Source: a virus
Direction: 5' to 3' (one strand)
IMG/VR virus record: IMGVR_UViG_3300046514_000858
Span: 1 to 64,000 of that record
DNA length: 64,000 nt
The position numbers were made by a program, and so were the translations under genes. The stretch's first letter is position 1; each line of letters begins with the position of its first letter. Below are positions 24,083-30,824 of this stretch, piece after piece. The notes under the pieces are model-generated. The model was not told the DNA's origin. It was given only the letters and a program-made list of their open reading frames with translations, and did no database searches.

Positions 24083-24528
24083 ACATCGACGACATGCCCG
24101 CCGGGCCCGAGATGGACGCGCTCGTCGCCGAGAAGGTGTTCTGTGTGAAGCGAGCTGAGCACCCAGAGCATCTCTGGTATCTCCACAAGGACGGCACGCG
24201 TGACGACTGTGCGATGGACAACGACTTTCACAGTGGTCCCTGCTGTCAACGCTGCGGATACTCCTTCTGTCTGAGTTGCAAAAACGAAGGTCGCGAAAGA
24301 GGCGGGCTGCCCTGCATAGATGACGCCCTGCCATCGTACTCTACCACCTTCGCAGCCGCAGGGAAGGTACTGGAAAAATTCAAGTGGTTCACTCTGACCT
24401 CCTTCCCGAGTGGATGCCCCGAGGTCACCCGCTACGACTGCGGTCTGGCGGTGCCGAACGTGTACGGCCACGGGGAGACGATGCCGCTCGCGATCTGCCG
24501 TGCAGCTCTGAAGGTGGCAGGTCTATGA
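24079..24528 (+). CDS. DUF2591-like phage protein, 149 aa
   Basis: GTG 24079 overlaps the methyltransferase-remnant stop (GTGA). DMPAGPEMDALVAEKVF at the start and TMPLAICRAALK at the end frame a Cys-rich middle, as in phage proteins related to DUF2591. The function is unknown. In the unbroken frame it appears fused to the upstream remnant. Confidence 0.6.
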   Translation: MNIDDMPAGPEMDALVAEKVFCVKRAEHPEHLWYLHKDGTRDDCAMDNDFHSGPCCQRCGYSFCLSCKNEGRERGGLPCIDDALPSYSTTFAAAGKVLEKFKWFTLTSFPSGCPEVTRYDCGLAVPNVYGHGETMPLAICRAALKVAGL

Positions 24529-24989
24529 AGACCTCCAAGCTGAAGATCACGAAGCTCGGCGCGAGCCCGGAGCTGGACTACCTGATCGCCATCAAGATCA
24601 TGAAATTCCAGCCCCATCAGTGGCACAAGGGCGGCTCATGTCCGAGCGACGCCAAAATCATCAACCCCAACGATGCGTGGAGTGCTCGCGGCGAAGGCGG
24701 AACCTATCCCTACATTCTGTCCGGCAGCAACACCATGTTCCGCGTTCCGCACGCGTTCGGATTGACGTGGGCACCGAGCAAACTGATCGAGCAGGCGTGG
24801 GAGATCGTCGAACTCTTTCGCACCAAGAAGACATTGAAGTTCCGCGTTCAGGACATGGGCACGTTCTGGCGCGCCGCCCTTCGCGGTGAGCCGACGCCGT
24901 TCTACAACGACCGCGAGAAGTATTACGCTACCGGCGAGACTGCGGCCGAGGCCATCTGTCGCTGTGCCATGAAGACGGTGCAGCAGTGA
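24525..24989 (+). CDS. DUF2591-like phage protein, 154 aa
   Basis: The N-terminus (SPELDYLIAIKIMKF) and the C-terminus (GETAAEAICRCAMK) mirror the neighbouring protein, so the two are likely diverged paralogues. It overlaps both neighbours by 4 nt. Confidence 0.55.
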   Translation: MKTSKLKITKLGASPELDYLIAIKIMKFQPHQWHKGGSCPSDAKIINPNDAWSARGEGGTYPYILSGSNTMFRVPHAFGLTWAPSKLIEQAWEIVELFRTKKTLKFRVQDMGTFWRAALRGEPTPFYNDREKYYATGETAAEAICRCAMKTVQQ

Positions 24990-25189
24990 AGACCACCTTC
25001 GCTCTCTTCCTGCTTCTCCTCTGCGGCTGCTCGGTGATCCCGCAGGACTTCACCAACGAGCTGAAGCGTCTGAACGACAATCTCGAAGCCTACAAGGCCG
25101 ACGTTCACCAGTTCGCGGCGACCGCCAAGAAGATCGAGGAGCACATCAAGTGGATCCGTCGGGAGTATCTGGAGAAGAAGGACGAGTGA
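24986..25189 (+). CDS. Small lipoprotein, 67 aa
   Basis: A signal peptide with a lipobox (FLLLLCGC) is followed by a helical, charged tail. It would be lipidated at the Cys and tethered to a membrane. It could serve as an outer-membrane spanin or an exclusion factor; no partner is obvious next to it. Confidence 0.65.
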   Translation: MKTTFALFLLLLCGCSVIPQDFTNELKRLNDNLEAYKADVHQFAATAKKIEEHIKWIRREYLEKKDE

Positions 25190-25410
25190 CCTCAGACGAG
25201 AAGGTCGGCGTCTTGACCGCGGCGCTGGAAACGATTCGCGAGGCCACGTTCGCCGAGTTCCAACTCGAATCCGACCCGCGGTTCGGGTTCCGCGCGCGTC
25301 GCGACGCCTGCCCCCTCTGCCGCCGCGCCAGCACGGCGCAGCACCTCGCGCAGAAGTGGGCTCTGATCCAGTCGGCCGCGGCCGATGCGCTGAGGAGTGT
25401 GGGCGAATGA
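25186..25410 (+). CDS. Hypothetical protein with CPLC knuckle, 74 aa
   Basis: A helical protein with one CPLC pair and a His downstream. The GTG start overlaps the previous stop. Confidence 0.5.
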   Translation: MTSDEKVGVLTAALETIREATFAEFQLESDPRFGFRARRDACPLCRRASTAQHLAQKWALIQSAAADALRSVGE

Positions 25411-25526
25411 TCGATCTTCTCGACCGCACTGTGACGTGGCTGGAAGCCCATCCCGTTATGACCATAGTGGCTCTGCTTGTCTTCATCGCCGTGGTGATGA
25501 GCCTTCTTTCGGGCTGTGATAATTAG
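25407..25526 (+). CDS. Membrane microprotein, 39 aa
   Basis: ATG 25407 overlaps the previous TGA. One membrane helix is visible (MTIVALLVFIAVVMSLL), ending SGCDN. Confidence 0.5.
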   Translation: MIDLLDRTVTWLEAHPVMTIVALLVFIAVVMSLLSGCDN

Positions 25527-25527
25527 T

Positions 25528-25737
25528 ATGCGCCGCTTCTCCAGCATCTCCGAGACACGCTTCCGCCGACGCCTTCTCACGGCTCTGCAGGATCGTCGTC
25601 TCCGAGCCCAGATCGCGCTGGACATCGCCCGAGGGATCGACGAGTACATCCTCTACGGCGGCCTGACCTTCCCGGAGTTCCAAGCCTTCCACGCGGCCAA
25701 CCGGGCATGGAAGAATCGCTGGTATACGACCCGCTGA
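25528..25737 (+). CDS. Basic protein, 69 aa
   Basis: An Arg-rich, helical protein (RFRRRLLTALQDRRLRAQ) with an aromatic C-terminus. It starts 1 nt after the previous stop. No family is recognised. Confidence 0.5.
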   Translation: MRRFSSISETRFRRRLLTALQDRRLRAQIALDIARGIDEYILYGGLTFPEFQAFHAANRAWKNRWYTTR

Positions 25738-25742
25738 TTTCC

Positions 25743-25771
25743 TGAAACGCGGCATACCCTTGGGCGTCTCA
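25743..25771 (+). promoter_or_regulatory. Class 1 promoter
   Basis: TGAAAC, 16 nt, CGTCTCA, then GGTACGTGCCCGTGATG. Confidence 0.65.
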
Positions 25772-25776
25772 GGTAC

Positions 25777-26154
25777 GTGCCCGTGATGAACGCGCCCGCC
25801 CGCCCGGCCCCCGTGACCGAGGCCCAGAAGATGGCCCGGGGCGGTTGCGGTCGGCTCGCCCTGATGCACCTCGGCTTCCTTCCGGATGATCTCGCCCTGA
25901 ACGACGGCGGCGGGGCTCAGGTGGGTGCCATTGTGGCAGAGATCGAGCGGCAGGGCGGTGTGGTGGATGGTCCCTTCTGCCCGGAGCCGGTGACGGCCCG
26001 GGACTTCGCCAAGAAGATGGGCCCCCTCGGGGAGTTCCTCGTGATCACGCCGGGCCATGTGATGGCCCTGTCCGGCGGTCGCCTCCTGAACCAGTCCGGT
26101 TGCGGGAATGACCGGGTGGCCGCGGTGTTCTGGCTGAAGGAACGGATTTCCTGA
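25777..26154 (+). CDS. Possible papain-like cysteine protein, family B, 125 aa
   Basis: Paralogue of the protein at 21649, with RGGCGRLALMHLG and GHVMALSGGRLLNQSG conserved. The Cys and His/Asn placement suggests a papain-like fold. The start is GTG 25777 at the promoter tail or ATG 25786; neither has a Shine-Dalgarno. Confidence 0.5.
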   Translation: MPVMNAPARPAPVTEAQKMARGGCGRLALMHLGFLPDDLALNDGGGAQVGAIVAEIERQGGVVDGPFCPEPVTARDFAKKMGPLGEFLVITPGHVMALSGGRLLNQSGCGNDRVAAVFWLKERIS

Positions 26155-26180
26155 AACGACCGGCCCCCTCGGGCGTCTCA
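26152..26180 (+). promoter_or_regulatory. Class 1 promoter
   Basis: TGAAAC, 16 nt, CGTCTCA, followed by GGAGGAAAG and ATG 26197. Confidence 0.65.
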
Positions 26181-26196
26181 TCTGTGGAGGAAAGAG

Positions 26197-26472
26197 ATGA
26201 TGAAACTGACCGTGACCCTTCCGGACGGTGTCCTCGCGACCCGCTCCACGGAACACGCCTACGAGTTCGTGCTGGCGGCCTTCGGGAAGGTCTGGGACAA
26301 GAAGACCTCGGCATGGGCCCCGACCCCCATCTGGCACGAGGTCTCGTGGCACCACTCTCTCCCCGCCGCGGAGAAGGCCCGCGCCCACAAACTCTCGGTC
26401 GCCGCGCGCCGGGGCTACGACACGAAGACTTTCCAGATCGTCCCTGTGAATCCCACGGAGGTGAAGGCGTGA
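26197..26472 (+). CDS. Paralogue family A protein, 91 aa
   Basis: Related to the protein at 21301 along its length (LPDGVLATRSTEHAYEFVLA, HEVSWHH, IVPVN). The gene order relative to family B is reversed between the two loci. Confidence 0.65.
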   Translation: MMKLTVTLPDGVLATRSTEHAYEFVLAAFGKVWDKKTSAWAPTPIWHEVSWHHSLPAAEKARAHKLSVAARRGYDTKTFQIVPVNPTEVKA

Positions 26473-26567
26473 TCCGCTTCTTCGAGGCCAACTGGATCCC
26501 GGTGCTGTGCCTTCTGGCGTTCGCCGTGGTCCTGCTCTACACGGAATTCCGTCCACACAAGAATTGA
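26469..26567 (+). CDS. Membrane microprotein, 32 aa
   Basis: The GTG start overlaps the previous stop. One membrane helix (WIPVLCLLAFAVVLLY) and a short basic tail are visible. Confidence 0.5.
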   Translation: MIRFFEANWIPVLCLLAFAVVLLYTEFRPHKN

Positions 26568-26617
26568 CGAACCGTCAGTTACATTTCATTTCGCGCCCGA
26601 TTTCCCAAGAGACCATG

Positions 26618-26624
26618 CGTTCCT
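26618..26624 (+). promoter_or_regulatory. Class 2 motif CGTTCCT
   Basis: It lies 6 nt before ATG 26631; ATTTC lies 13 nt upstream. Confidence 0.55.
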
Positions 26625-26630
26625 GAAAGT

Positions 26631-26825
26631 ATGACCCGTGCCGACCGTACGCTCTGGATAGAGGCCGTGAAGGTGGTCGCCACGCGCGCGCGTACGCCCA
26701 AGCGCGCGAGATTCTTCTGGGACTGGCGCGCCGCGATTCGCTTCCGCCGTAAGCCTATGCCGGATCGATATCTCGCTTCGTTCTGTTGCGGCGGTTTCGG
26801 CTGTGTGCATAGGGGTCAAATGTGA
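26631..26825 (+). CDS. Basic protein, 64 aa, leaderless
   Basis: Arg-rich and helical (RARTPKRARFFWDWR), with CC and C near the end. No Shine-Dalgarno precedes the start, as expected behind a class 2 motif. Confidence 0.55.
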   Translation: MTRADRTLWIEAVKVVATRARTPKRARFFWDWRAAIRFRRKPMPDRYLASFCCGGFGCVHRGQM

Positions 26826-26923
26826 AGCATCTCAAATCGTTCGGCGTGACCGTCTACAACGCCGCCATCTTCGCGACGACGTGGTTCTTTGTGGCGAAGT
26901 TCTGGATGTGGGTTCTCTCATAA
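26822..26923 (+). CDS. Membrane microprotein, 33 aa
   Basis: The GTG start overlaps the previous stop (GTGA). It is one aromatic membrane helix (YNAAIFATTWFFVAKFWMW). The function is unknown. Confidence 0.5.
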   Translation: MKHLKSFGVTVYNAAIFATTWFFVAKFWMWVLS

Positions 26924-26936
26924 TCTCGGAGGCATC

Positions 26937-27107
26937 ATGGAAGAGTTCGGAAAGTTCATGGTCTTCGTTCTGGCGTTCGCAGCCATCGTCACTATGTTCG
27001 TGCAGGCTTGCGGCCGGGCCGAGTACCGCCGGTACCTGCACGCGAAGGGCCTGACGGATGATTTCCTGAAGTGGCAGACAGACGACGCAATGGATCCGAG
27101 GGTCTGA
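26937..27107 (+). CDS. Membrane protein, 56 aa
   Basis: The N-terminal helix FMVFVLAFAAIVTMFVQAC is followed by a soluble tail. It starts behind GGAGG. Confidence 0.55.
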   Translation: MEEFGKFMVFVLAFAAIVTMFVQACGRAEYRRYLHAKGLTDDFLKWQTDDAMDPRV

Positions 27108-27442
27108 TGGCCGACTTCTGCCAGACCTGTGATCCCCTGCTGGGCGGCCTCGCCCACATCGCCCCTCCCCACGGCGTGGCGTGGGTGGTATGCGAGTGCT
27201 GCGGCCCCACGTACGTGAACTATGCAGGCGACTGTGTCTGGCGTGGCTGCGTCTGCTCGCACGACTTCTGCATCCACTCCGGCCCCATGAACGGCCACCA
27301 CGACCGGCAACTGATCATCTCCTCCCACTTCACGATCCTCCCCCGGCGGCTGGCCGACGGCGGGTGGTCGTGGTGGAGCTGGACCGTCAAGGTCTGGACG
27401 CCCTCCCGCACCCGCTACTACAGCGACGCCATCCATACCTAA
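27107..27442 (+). CDS. Cys/His-rich protein, 111 aa
   Basis: Many Cys and His residues (CQTC, CECCG, CVCSHDFC) indicate two or more zinc sites; the C-terminus is Trp-rich. It overlaps the previous stop. Confidence 0.55.
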   Translation: MADFCQTCDPLLGGLAHIAPPHGVAWVVCECCGPTYVNYAGDCVWRGCVCSHDFCIHSGPMNGHHDRQLIISSHFTILPRRLADGGWSWWSWTVKVWTPSRTRYYSDAIHT

Positions 27443-27454
27443 AATCGCTTTTTC

Positions 27455-27483
27455 TGTTACGCCCGCCGGGGTGGGGCGTCTCA
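27455..27483 (+). promoter_or_regulatory. Class 1 promoter
   Basis: TGTTAC, 16 nt, CGTCTCA, then GATACGTGATG. AAAGGAG and GTG 27519 follow. Confidence 0.65.
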
Positions 27484-27518
27484 GATACGTGATGATTGCG
27501 TGTGGAAAGGAGACCTGC

Positions 27519-27671
27519 GTGAAGAAGGTGTGGGTTCTGGTGCTGTCCGGTCCGGCGGGAAAGAGCGAGTTCTACGCCGACCCGAACAAGAAGACGGTCG
27601 CGAAGATGTGGAAGAAGCTCGCCCCCAGCGCCAAGAAGGTGACGGCGGAGATCGTGAAGAAGGTTGCGTGA
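27519..27671 (+). CDS. Basic protein, 50 aa
   Basis: A Lys-rich small protein starting at GTG 27519 behind AAAGGAGA. The first strand is hydrophobic (VWVLVLSG). Confidence 0.55.
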   Translation: MKKVWVLVLSGPAGKSEFYADPNKKTVAKMWKKLAPSAKKVTAEIVKKVA

Positions 27672-27685
27672 AGGAGATGAAAGCC

Positions 27686-27946
27686 ATGAAATGCGCTCCA
27701 GTCCTTGAGGGTGACGCCCTCGACACTCTGCTGGAGGCCGTCCACTGCGCCGTGATCGACGGCAAGGGCGGCGTGTCCGCGAAGAAACTGAAGAAGTTCC
27801 TCTACCGCGCGTCGTTCGCGACGGTTCTTGATCTGGAGAAGGTCGCGAAGAGCATGCAGTTCTACTCCCTGTCCGTCGCGCTGGGCGCGCTGGCCAAGGA
27901 GCTGGTGGATCAGGCGGCCTTTGAGATGAAGGTGGTGACCCAGTGA
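27686..27946 (+). CDS. Helical protein, 86 aa
   Basis: ATG 27686 follows AAGGAG. It is fully helical with no recognised family, and overlaps the next gene. Confidence 0.55.
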   Translation: MKCAPVLEGDALDTLLEAVHCAVIDGKGGVSAKKLKKFLYRASFATVLDLEKVAKSMQFYSLSVALGALAKELVDQAAFEMKVVTQ

Positions 27947-28191
27947 ACGCTTGGAAGAAGATCCACGCCGCGATGGTAGCCAACGAGCGCACGATGTTCT
28001 CGGCGGTGCGCGCCGCGAACAAGCAGGGCAAGCGCTTCAGCACCTGCAACGGCCTCTGGGGCAACTGGGCGAGCAAGGCCATCGACCGACTCGTGGAGAA
28101 GGGCCGGATCAAGTATCTCCCGTTCGTCTCGCGCCAGAACGCCCGCTCGACAAACGGCGGGTACATCGTGTCCGGAATGAAACTTCGGTAA
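27943..28191 (+). CDS. Possible winged-helix protein, 82 aa
   Basis: The pattern of a basic helix (MFSAVRAANKQGKRF), then SKAIDRLVEKGRIKYLPF and a short strand, resembles a winged helix-turn-helix. DNA binding is a guess. Confidence 0.45.
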   Translation: MNAWKKIHAAMVANERTMFSAVRAANKQGKRFSTCNGLWGNWASKAIDRLVEKGRIKYLPFVSRQNARSTNGGYIVSGMKLR

Positions 28192-28201
28192 GGAGGACGG
28201 C

Positions 28202-28831
28202 GTGGTGGATTTCAAAGCGAAGATGCAGGCAGAGCAGGACGAGAGACTCGCAAAGGCGAATCTGGTGGTCAAGGACTACCTCGCCGAGGTCGTGCGATTC
28301 ACCTCGGAGATCGGGCTGAAGATCTTCGTTCGCGAGCAGAGCAGTGCTCGCACGGTCTACATCAAGGACGAGATCGGGAATCCCGGTTACGACGAGTATT
28401 ACATCATCATCGAACCGGATTGGGCTGGATATGCCCATTACGGCCCAACCGGCGAGGTCAAGGTCAAGACGACCGAACCCAAGCCCGGCCGTGCGTATCG
28501 TCGGAAGACCGTGTCCCGCGATGCGATGAAGAACGGCGAGCTGAACACGGTCGAACTCTTCAAGTGGCTCAAGCGCCTCGTCGAGCTCCGCGACCATCGC
28601 GTGAAGTACCTCGCCGAGCGCAAGGTGGCAGCCAAGGCCGAGGCCGAGCTGCAGAAGGAATCCGAACGCATCCAGCAGGAACAGATCGGAGAAGTTCCCG
28701 CGGGCATGCGCGTCCTTCGTCAGGCATCTGGCGAGCACGCGGGCATGTACGTCGTCGAGTTTAACGTCGACGGCAACCGCTGGCTCAAGCCCGAGCAGGT
28801 CCGGGACATCATCAAGATCCTGAAGAGCTAA
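28202..28831 (+). CDS. Hypothetical protein, 209 aa
   Basis: A mixed alpha/beta N-terminal domain is followed by a long charged helix (VKYLAERKVAAKAEAELQKE) and a small C-terminal domain. GTG 28202 lies behind AAGGAGGA. No family is recognised. Confidence 0.55.
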   Translation: MVDFKAKMQAEQDERLAKANLVVKDYLAEVVRFTSEIGLKIFVREQSSARTVYIKDEIGNPGYDEYYIIIEPDWAGYAHYGPTGEVKVKTTEPKPGRAYRRKTVSRDAMKNGELNTVELFKWLKRLVELRDHRVKYLAERKVAAKAEAELQKESERIQQEQIGEVPAGMRVLRQASGEHAGMYVVEFNVDGNRWLKPEQVRDIIKILKS

Positions 28832-28851
28832 CGATTTCTCAGGAACGAGAG

Positions 28852-28858
28852 CGTTCCT
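28852..28858 (+). promoter_or_regulatory. Class 2 motif CGTTCCT upstream of a small RNA
   Basis: No start codon follows. ATTTC lies 13 nt upstream. An intrinsic terminator ends about 65 nt downstream. Confidence 0.5.
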
Positions 28859-28864
28859 AATTAT

Positions 28865-28926
28865 TCCACCTCCTTCTCTCCTCTGCCCGGACCCCGCGCC
28901 GCCGAAAGGTTACGCGGGGTTTTTTA
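28865..28926 (+). ncRNA. Candidate small RNA carrying an anti-Shine-Dalgarno sequence
   Basis: The predicted transcript starts about 7 nt after the class 2 motif and ends in a U-run. Its unpaired 5' part contains CACCTCCTT (28867-28875), identical to the 3' tail of 16S rRNA, within a pyrimidine-rich stretch. It could pair with purine-rich ribosome-binding sites. No coding frame of note is present. Confidence 0.5.
28891..28926 (+). terminator. Intrinsic terminator
   Basis: ACCCCGCG (28891-28898) pairs with 28913-28920, followed by a U-run. Confidence 0.8.
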
Positions 28927-28944
28927 TTTCCCATGCGCGTGCGC

Positions 28945-28951
28945 GTTCCTG
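28945..28951 (+). promoter_or_regulatory. Class 2 motif CGTTCCT
   Basis: It lies directly after the terminator. A short leader with TAGGAG leads to ATG 28973. Confidence 0.5.
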
Positions 28952-28972
28952 TAGGTGTAGGAGAAAATCATT

Positions 28973-29590
28973 ATGAGCCAGTGGTTGATCGCAGGCAAGA
29001 CCAAGTTCGGTGTCTATGAGGCCATGGACATCATGAAGGCCGAGCCCGCCGAGTGCGATGACGAGGGCCGGGACCGCTGGATCGAGTTCCTCAAGAAGGA
29101 AGGGCGCTGGAACGACGAAGTCTGCGGCGCGCGGCCCATCGCCTCGGTCAACGTCGACGGCGGCGGCATGATGATGATCGGCGAGCCCGATGTCGCGTGG
29201 GAAGCCAACGGCTGCAAGTTCGAGACGCCCATGCGGCAGGTCCGCGATCTGCTGGAGCTGTTCAAGCGCCGCATCTTGAAGCCAGTCGAGGCGTTCCCGA
29301 GCTGCGGCGGCTTCGGCGGCTTCCATCGGAAGTACTTCTTCGCCCTGAAGACCATGCAGGACTCGATCCCGCTCCTCGAAAAGCTGGCCGACGAGTCGGA
29401 CAAGAAAGTCGAGGAGATCGAGAAGAAGCTGCAGGCCGCGCTGAACGCCTGTCCCAACGCGGTGAGCGTCCGGCCCTGCTCCTGTGCCTCCGGCCGCCAG
29501 TACGGCGACTGCTGCGGCAAGGCCGTGGAGTCGGCCGAGCACAAGGAGATGCGCCGGGGCATCAACGCGGGGGAGATTCAGAAGAACTAG
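28973..29590 (+). CDS. SEC-C zinc-motif protein, 205 aa
   Basis: The C-terminal CSCASGRQYGDCCG matches the SEC-C motif, a zinc hook seen at the end of SecA and in many small proteins. The N-terminal 150 residues are unrecognised, with a long charged helix before the motif. A structured RNA starts 4 nt after the stop. Confidence 0.65.
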   Translation: MSQWLIAGKTKFGVYEAMDIMKAEPAECDDEGRDRWIEFLKKEGRWNDEVCGARPIASVNVDGGGMMMIGEPDVAWEANGCKFETPMRQVRDLLELFKRRILKPVEAFPSCGGFGGFHRKYFFALKTMQDSIPLLEKLADESDKKVEEIEKKLQAALNACPNAVSVRPCSCASGRQYGDCCGKAVESAEHKEMRRGINAGEIQKN

Positions 29591-29593
29591 GAG

Positions 29594-29812
29594 AATCCCC
29601 TAAGTGATCAGCCTCTGGTGCAGGGATCGAATCCCAGCGGGATCACGGCCGAGGATGAACCCTGATGAGGGGAGAACTCAGATCGCGAGTGAACTCGCCG
29701 ACAGAGAATAAGCGCCCCCGTATCTGCACGAATTCTAGACTCCCGTGCAGGGGCAAGGGTGACGAACCACCGGCCGATGCCGGGTAACAGGCTGATCACT
29801 TAGGGGATTTTT
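29594..29812 (+). ncRNA. Highly structured RNA of about 215 nt closed by a 21-bp perfect helix
   Basis: 29594-29614 is perfectly complementary to 29789-29809, and a U-run follows. Inside are several short hairpins: GGGAT/ATCCC (29623-29635), CCCT/AGGG (29660-29671), GCGAG-TGAA-CTCGC (29685-29698), CTGCACG/CGTGCAG (29724-29750, extended by GCCC/GGGC), GGT/ACC near 29758-29768, and CGGC/GCCG (29771-29782). No open frame fits. I do not recognise the family; it is not a tRNA, tmRNA or RNase P by eye. Confidence 0.65.
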
Positions 29813-29825
29813 GAATCGCTTTTCC

Positions 29826-29854
29826 TGTCATACCCTCCTCGTTCGGTCGTCTCT
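29826..29854 (+). promoter_or_regulatory. Class 1 promoter
   Basis: TGTCAT, 16 nt, CGTCTCT, then AATACGGCTGATG. It drives the gene at 29880. Confidence 0.6.
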
Positions 29855-29879
29855 AATACGGCTGATGAAAGGAGAAATG

Positions 29880-30152
29880 ATGGGTGCCTCGCGACTGGTT
29901 CCGGTGATCGTGAAGTTCGTCTGCGCGGGAAACGTGGCTATGACGCCTTCCGCGTGGCAGTCGAAGTACTGCGGCAAGCCCAACGACGCGAATCTGGCCA
30001 AGCACATCGACCACCTCTCGAAGTCCTTCTTGCCCGGCGGTGTCAACGAGCACTGCGGCCCCACCAAGATCGTGTCCGCCGAGGTCATCCGTCAGTCGAC
30101 CGGTGAGGTGCTGGCGAAGTGGATGATGCCGATGTTCGAGGTGATCGCGTGA
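29880..30152 (+). CDS. Hypothetical protein, 90 aa
   Basis: ATG 29880 follows AAGGAG with 5-nt spacing. A mixed alpha/beta protein with no recognised family; it overlaps the next start by 4 nt. Confidence 0.55.
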   Translation: MGASRLVPVIVKFVCAGNVAMTPSAWQSKYCGKPNDANLAKHIDHLSKSFLPGGVNEHCGPTKIVSAEVIRQSTGEVLAKWMMPMFEVIA

Positions 30153-30247
30153 GCGCCCCGACCTGCGGATGTCCGGTCGACGCACCCGAGGCCGACTCGA
30201 CCCAGTACCCGTGTCCCTGCGGGGATCATTGTCAGATTTGTAAGTGA
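30149..30247 (+). CDS. Cys-rich microprotein, 32 aa
   Basis: GTG 30149 overlaps the previous stop. Six cysteines in 32 residues (CGC, CPCGDHCQIC) suggest a compact zinc site. Confidence 0.45.
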   Translation: MSAPTCGCPVDAPEADSTQYPCPCGDHCQICK

Positions 30248-30261
30248 AGTCAGAGGACACT

Positions 30262-30441
30262 ATGAACAGCCTCGACAAGCAGATCGCCGCAGCCGACCGA
30301 GTATGGCGCGCACACGGGCAGCGCCTACTCGCTGTAGGCGCGATCTGGACACCCGTCCTGCAGCATCTCTTCGACATGAAGGAATACCTTGAATCCCAGC
30401 GTCGACATGCCCGGAAGTCCAAGCGTTCCTGTAAGAGTTGA
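30262..30441 (+). CDS. Helical basic protein, 59 aa
   Basis: ATG 30262 follows AGAGGA; GTG 30244, overlapping the previous stop, is an in-frame alternative. The 3' end holds a class 2 motif. Confidence 0.5.
   Translation: MNSLDKQIAAADRVWRAHGQRLLAVGAIWTPVLQHLFDMKEYLESQRRHARKSKRSCKS
30424..30430 (+). promoter_or_regulatory. Class 2 motif CGTTCCT upstream of a small RNA
   Basis: It lies within the end of the previous gene, about 65 nt before a strong terminator. No start codon follows. Confidence 0.45.
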
Positions 30442-30496
30442 CTTCTTTCCGCAACCGCCCCCGGGATCGTACCACACACGATTCCGGGGGTTTTTT
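30437..30496 (+). ncRNA. Candidate small RNA, about 60 nt
   Basis: The predicted transcript from the class 2 motif consists of a short single-stranded 5' part containing TTCTTTCCGC and then the terminator hairpin. The layout matches the small RNA at 28865. Confidence 0.4.
30458..30496 (+). terminator. Intrinsic terminator, 13-bp stem
   Basis: CCCCCGGGATCGT pairs with ACGATTCCGGGGG (one G-U), followed by six T. Confidence 0.85.
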
Positions 30497-30498
30497 AT

Positions 30499-30527
30499 TG
30501 TTACGCTCCGCGCGCCGGGTCGTCTTA
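30499..30527 (+). promoter_or_regulatory. Class 1 promoter
   Basis: TGTTAC, 16 nt, CGTCTTA, then CTCTCGTGATG, directly behind the terminator. Confidence 0.65.
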
Positions 30528-30550
30528 CTCTCGTGATGAATGGAGGAAAA

Positions 30551-30763
30551 ATGATCGTGAGCAAGGAAGCCAAGGCCGCCGCGCGCGCCGAGAAGGCGCT
30601 GGACAAGCAGATCGAGGCCGAGTACTACAAGCAGGGCTCGGGCGTGATGGTCGACATCATGGACATCGGGAAAATCTTCCGCGACGTCAAGCTGGAGCTC
30701 GCCGCGGGGACGCCGTTGCCGACTGCCATTTCGGCAGCTATCGCCAAGTACCGCAAGAACTAG
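30551..30763 (+). CDS. Helical protein, 70 aa
   Basis: It starts behind GGAGG in a class 1 leader. Ala/Lys-rich and helical; no family is recognised. Confidence 0.55.
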   Translation: MIVSKEAKAAARAEKALDKQIEAEYYKQGSGVMVDIMDIGKIFRDVKLELAAGTPLPTAISAAIAKYRKN

Positions 30764-30787
30764 ATTCCGTTTCCCGCGTCACTTTCC

Positions 30788-30816
30788 TGTTACGGCCGAT
30801 ACGGTGGGTCGTCTTA
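30788..30816 (+). promoter_or_regulatory. Class 1 promoter
   Basis: TGTTAC, 16 nt, CGTCTTA, then CTTCCGTGATG. Confidence 0.65.
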
Positions 30817-30824
30817 CTTCCGTG

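Noticed and set aside
23737-24528. A single 263-aa frame joining methyltransferase and DUF2591-like parts
   Set aside because: The start fits GTG 23746, the methyltransferase frame breaks at 23992-23998, and the second part has its own GTGA-coupled start at 24079.
8119-25189. Spanin pair (8119 membrane coiled coil and 24986 lipoprotein)
   Set aside because: The genes are 17 kb apart and not next to any lysis gene, so pairing is unsupported.
29660-29680. Hammerhead ribozyme (CTGATGAG present)
   Set aside because: The GAAA element and flanking stems needed for the core are not found.
29594-29809. A transposable mini-element with 21-bp terminal repeats
   Set aside because: No target duplication is visible, and the interior is full of hairpins with short loops, which fits an RNA better; not excluded.
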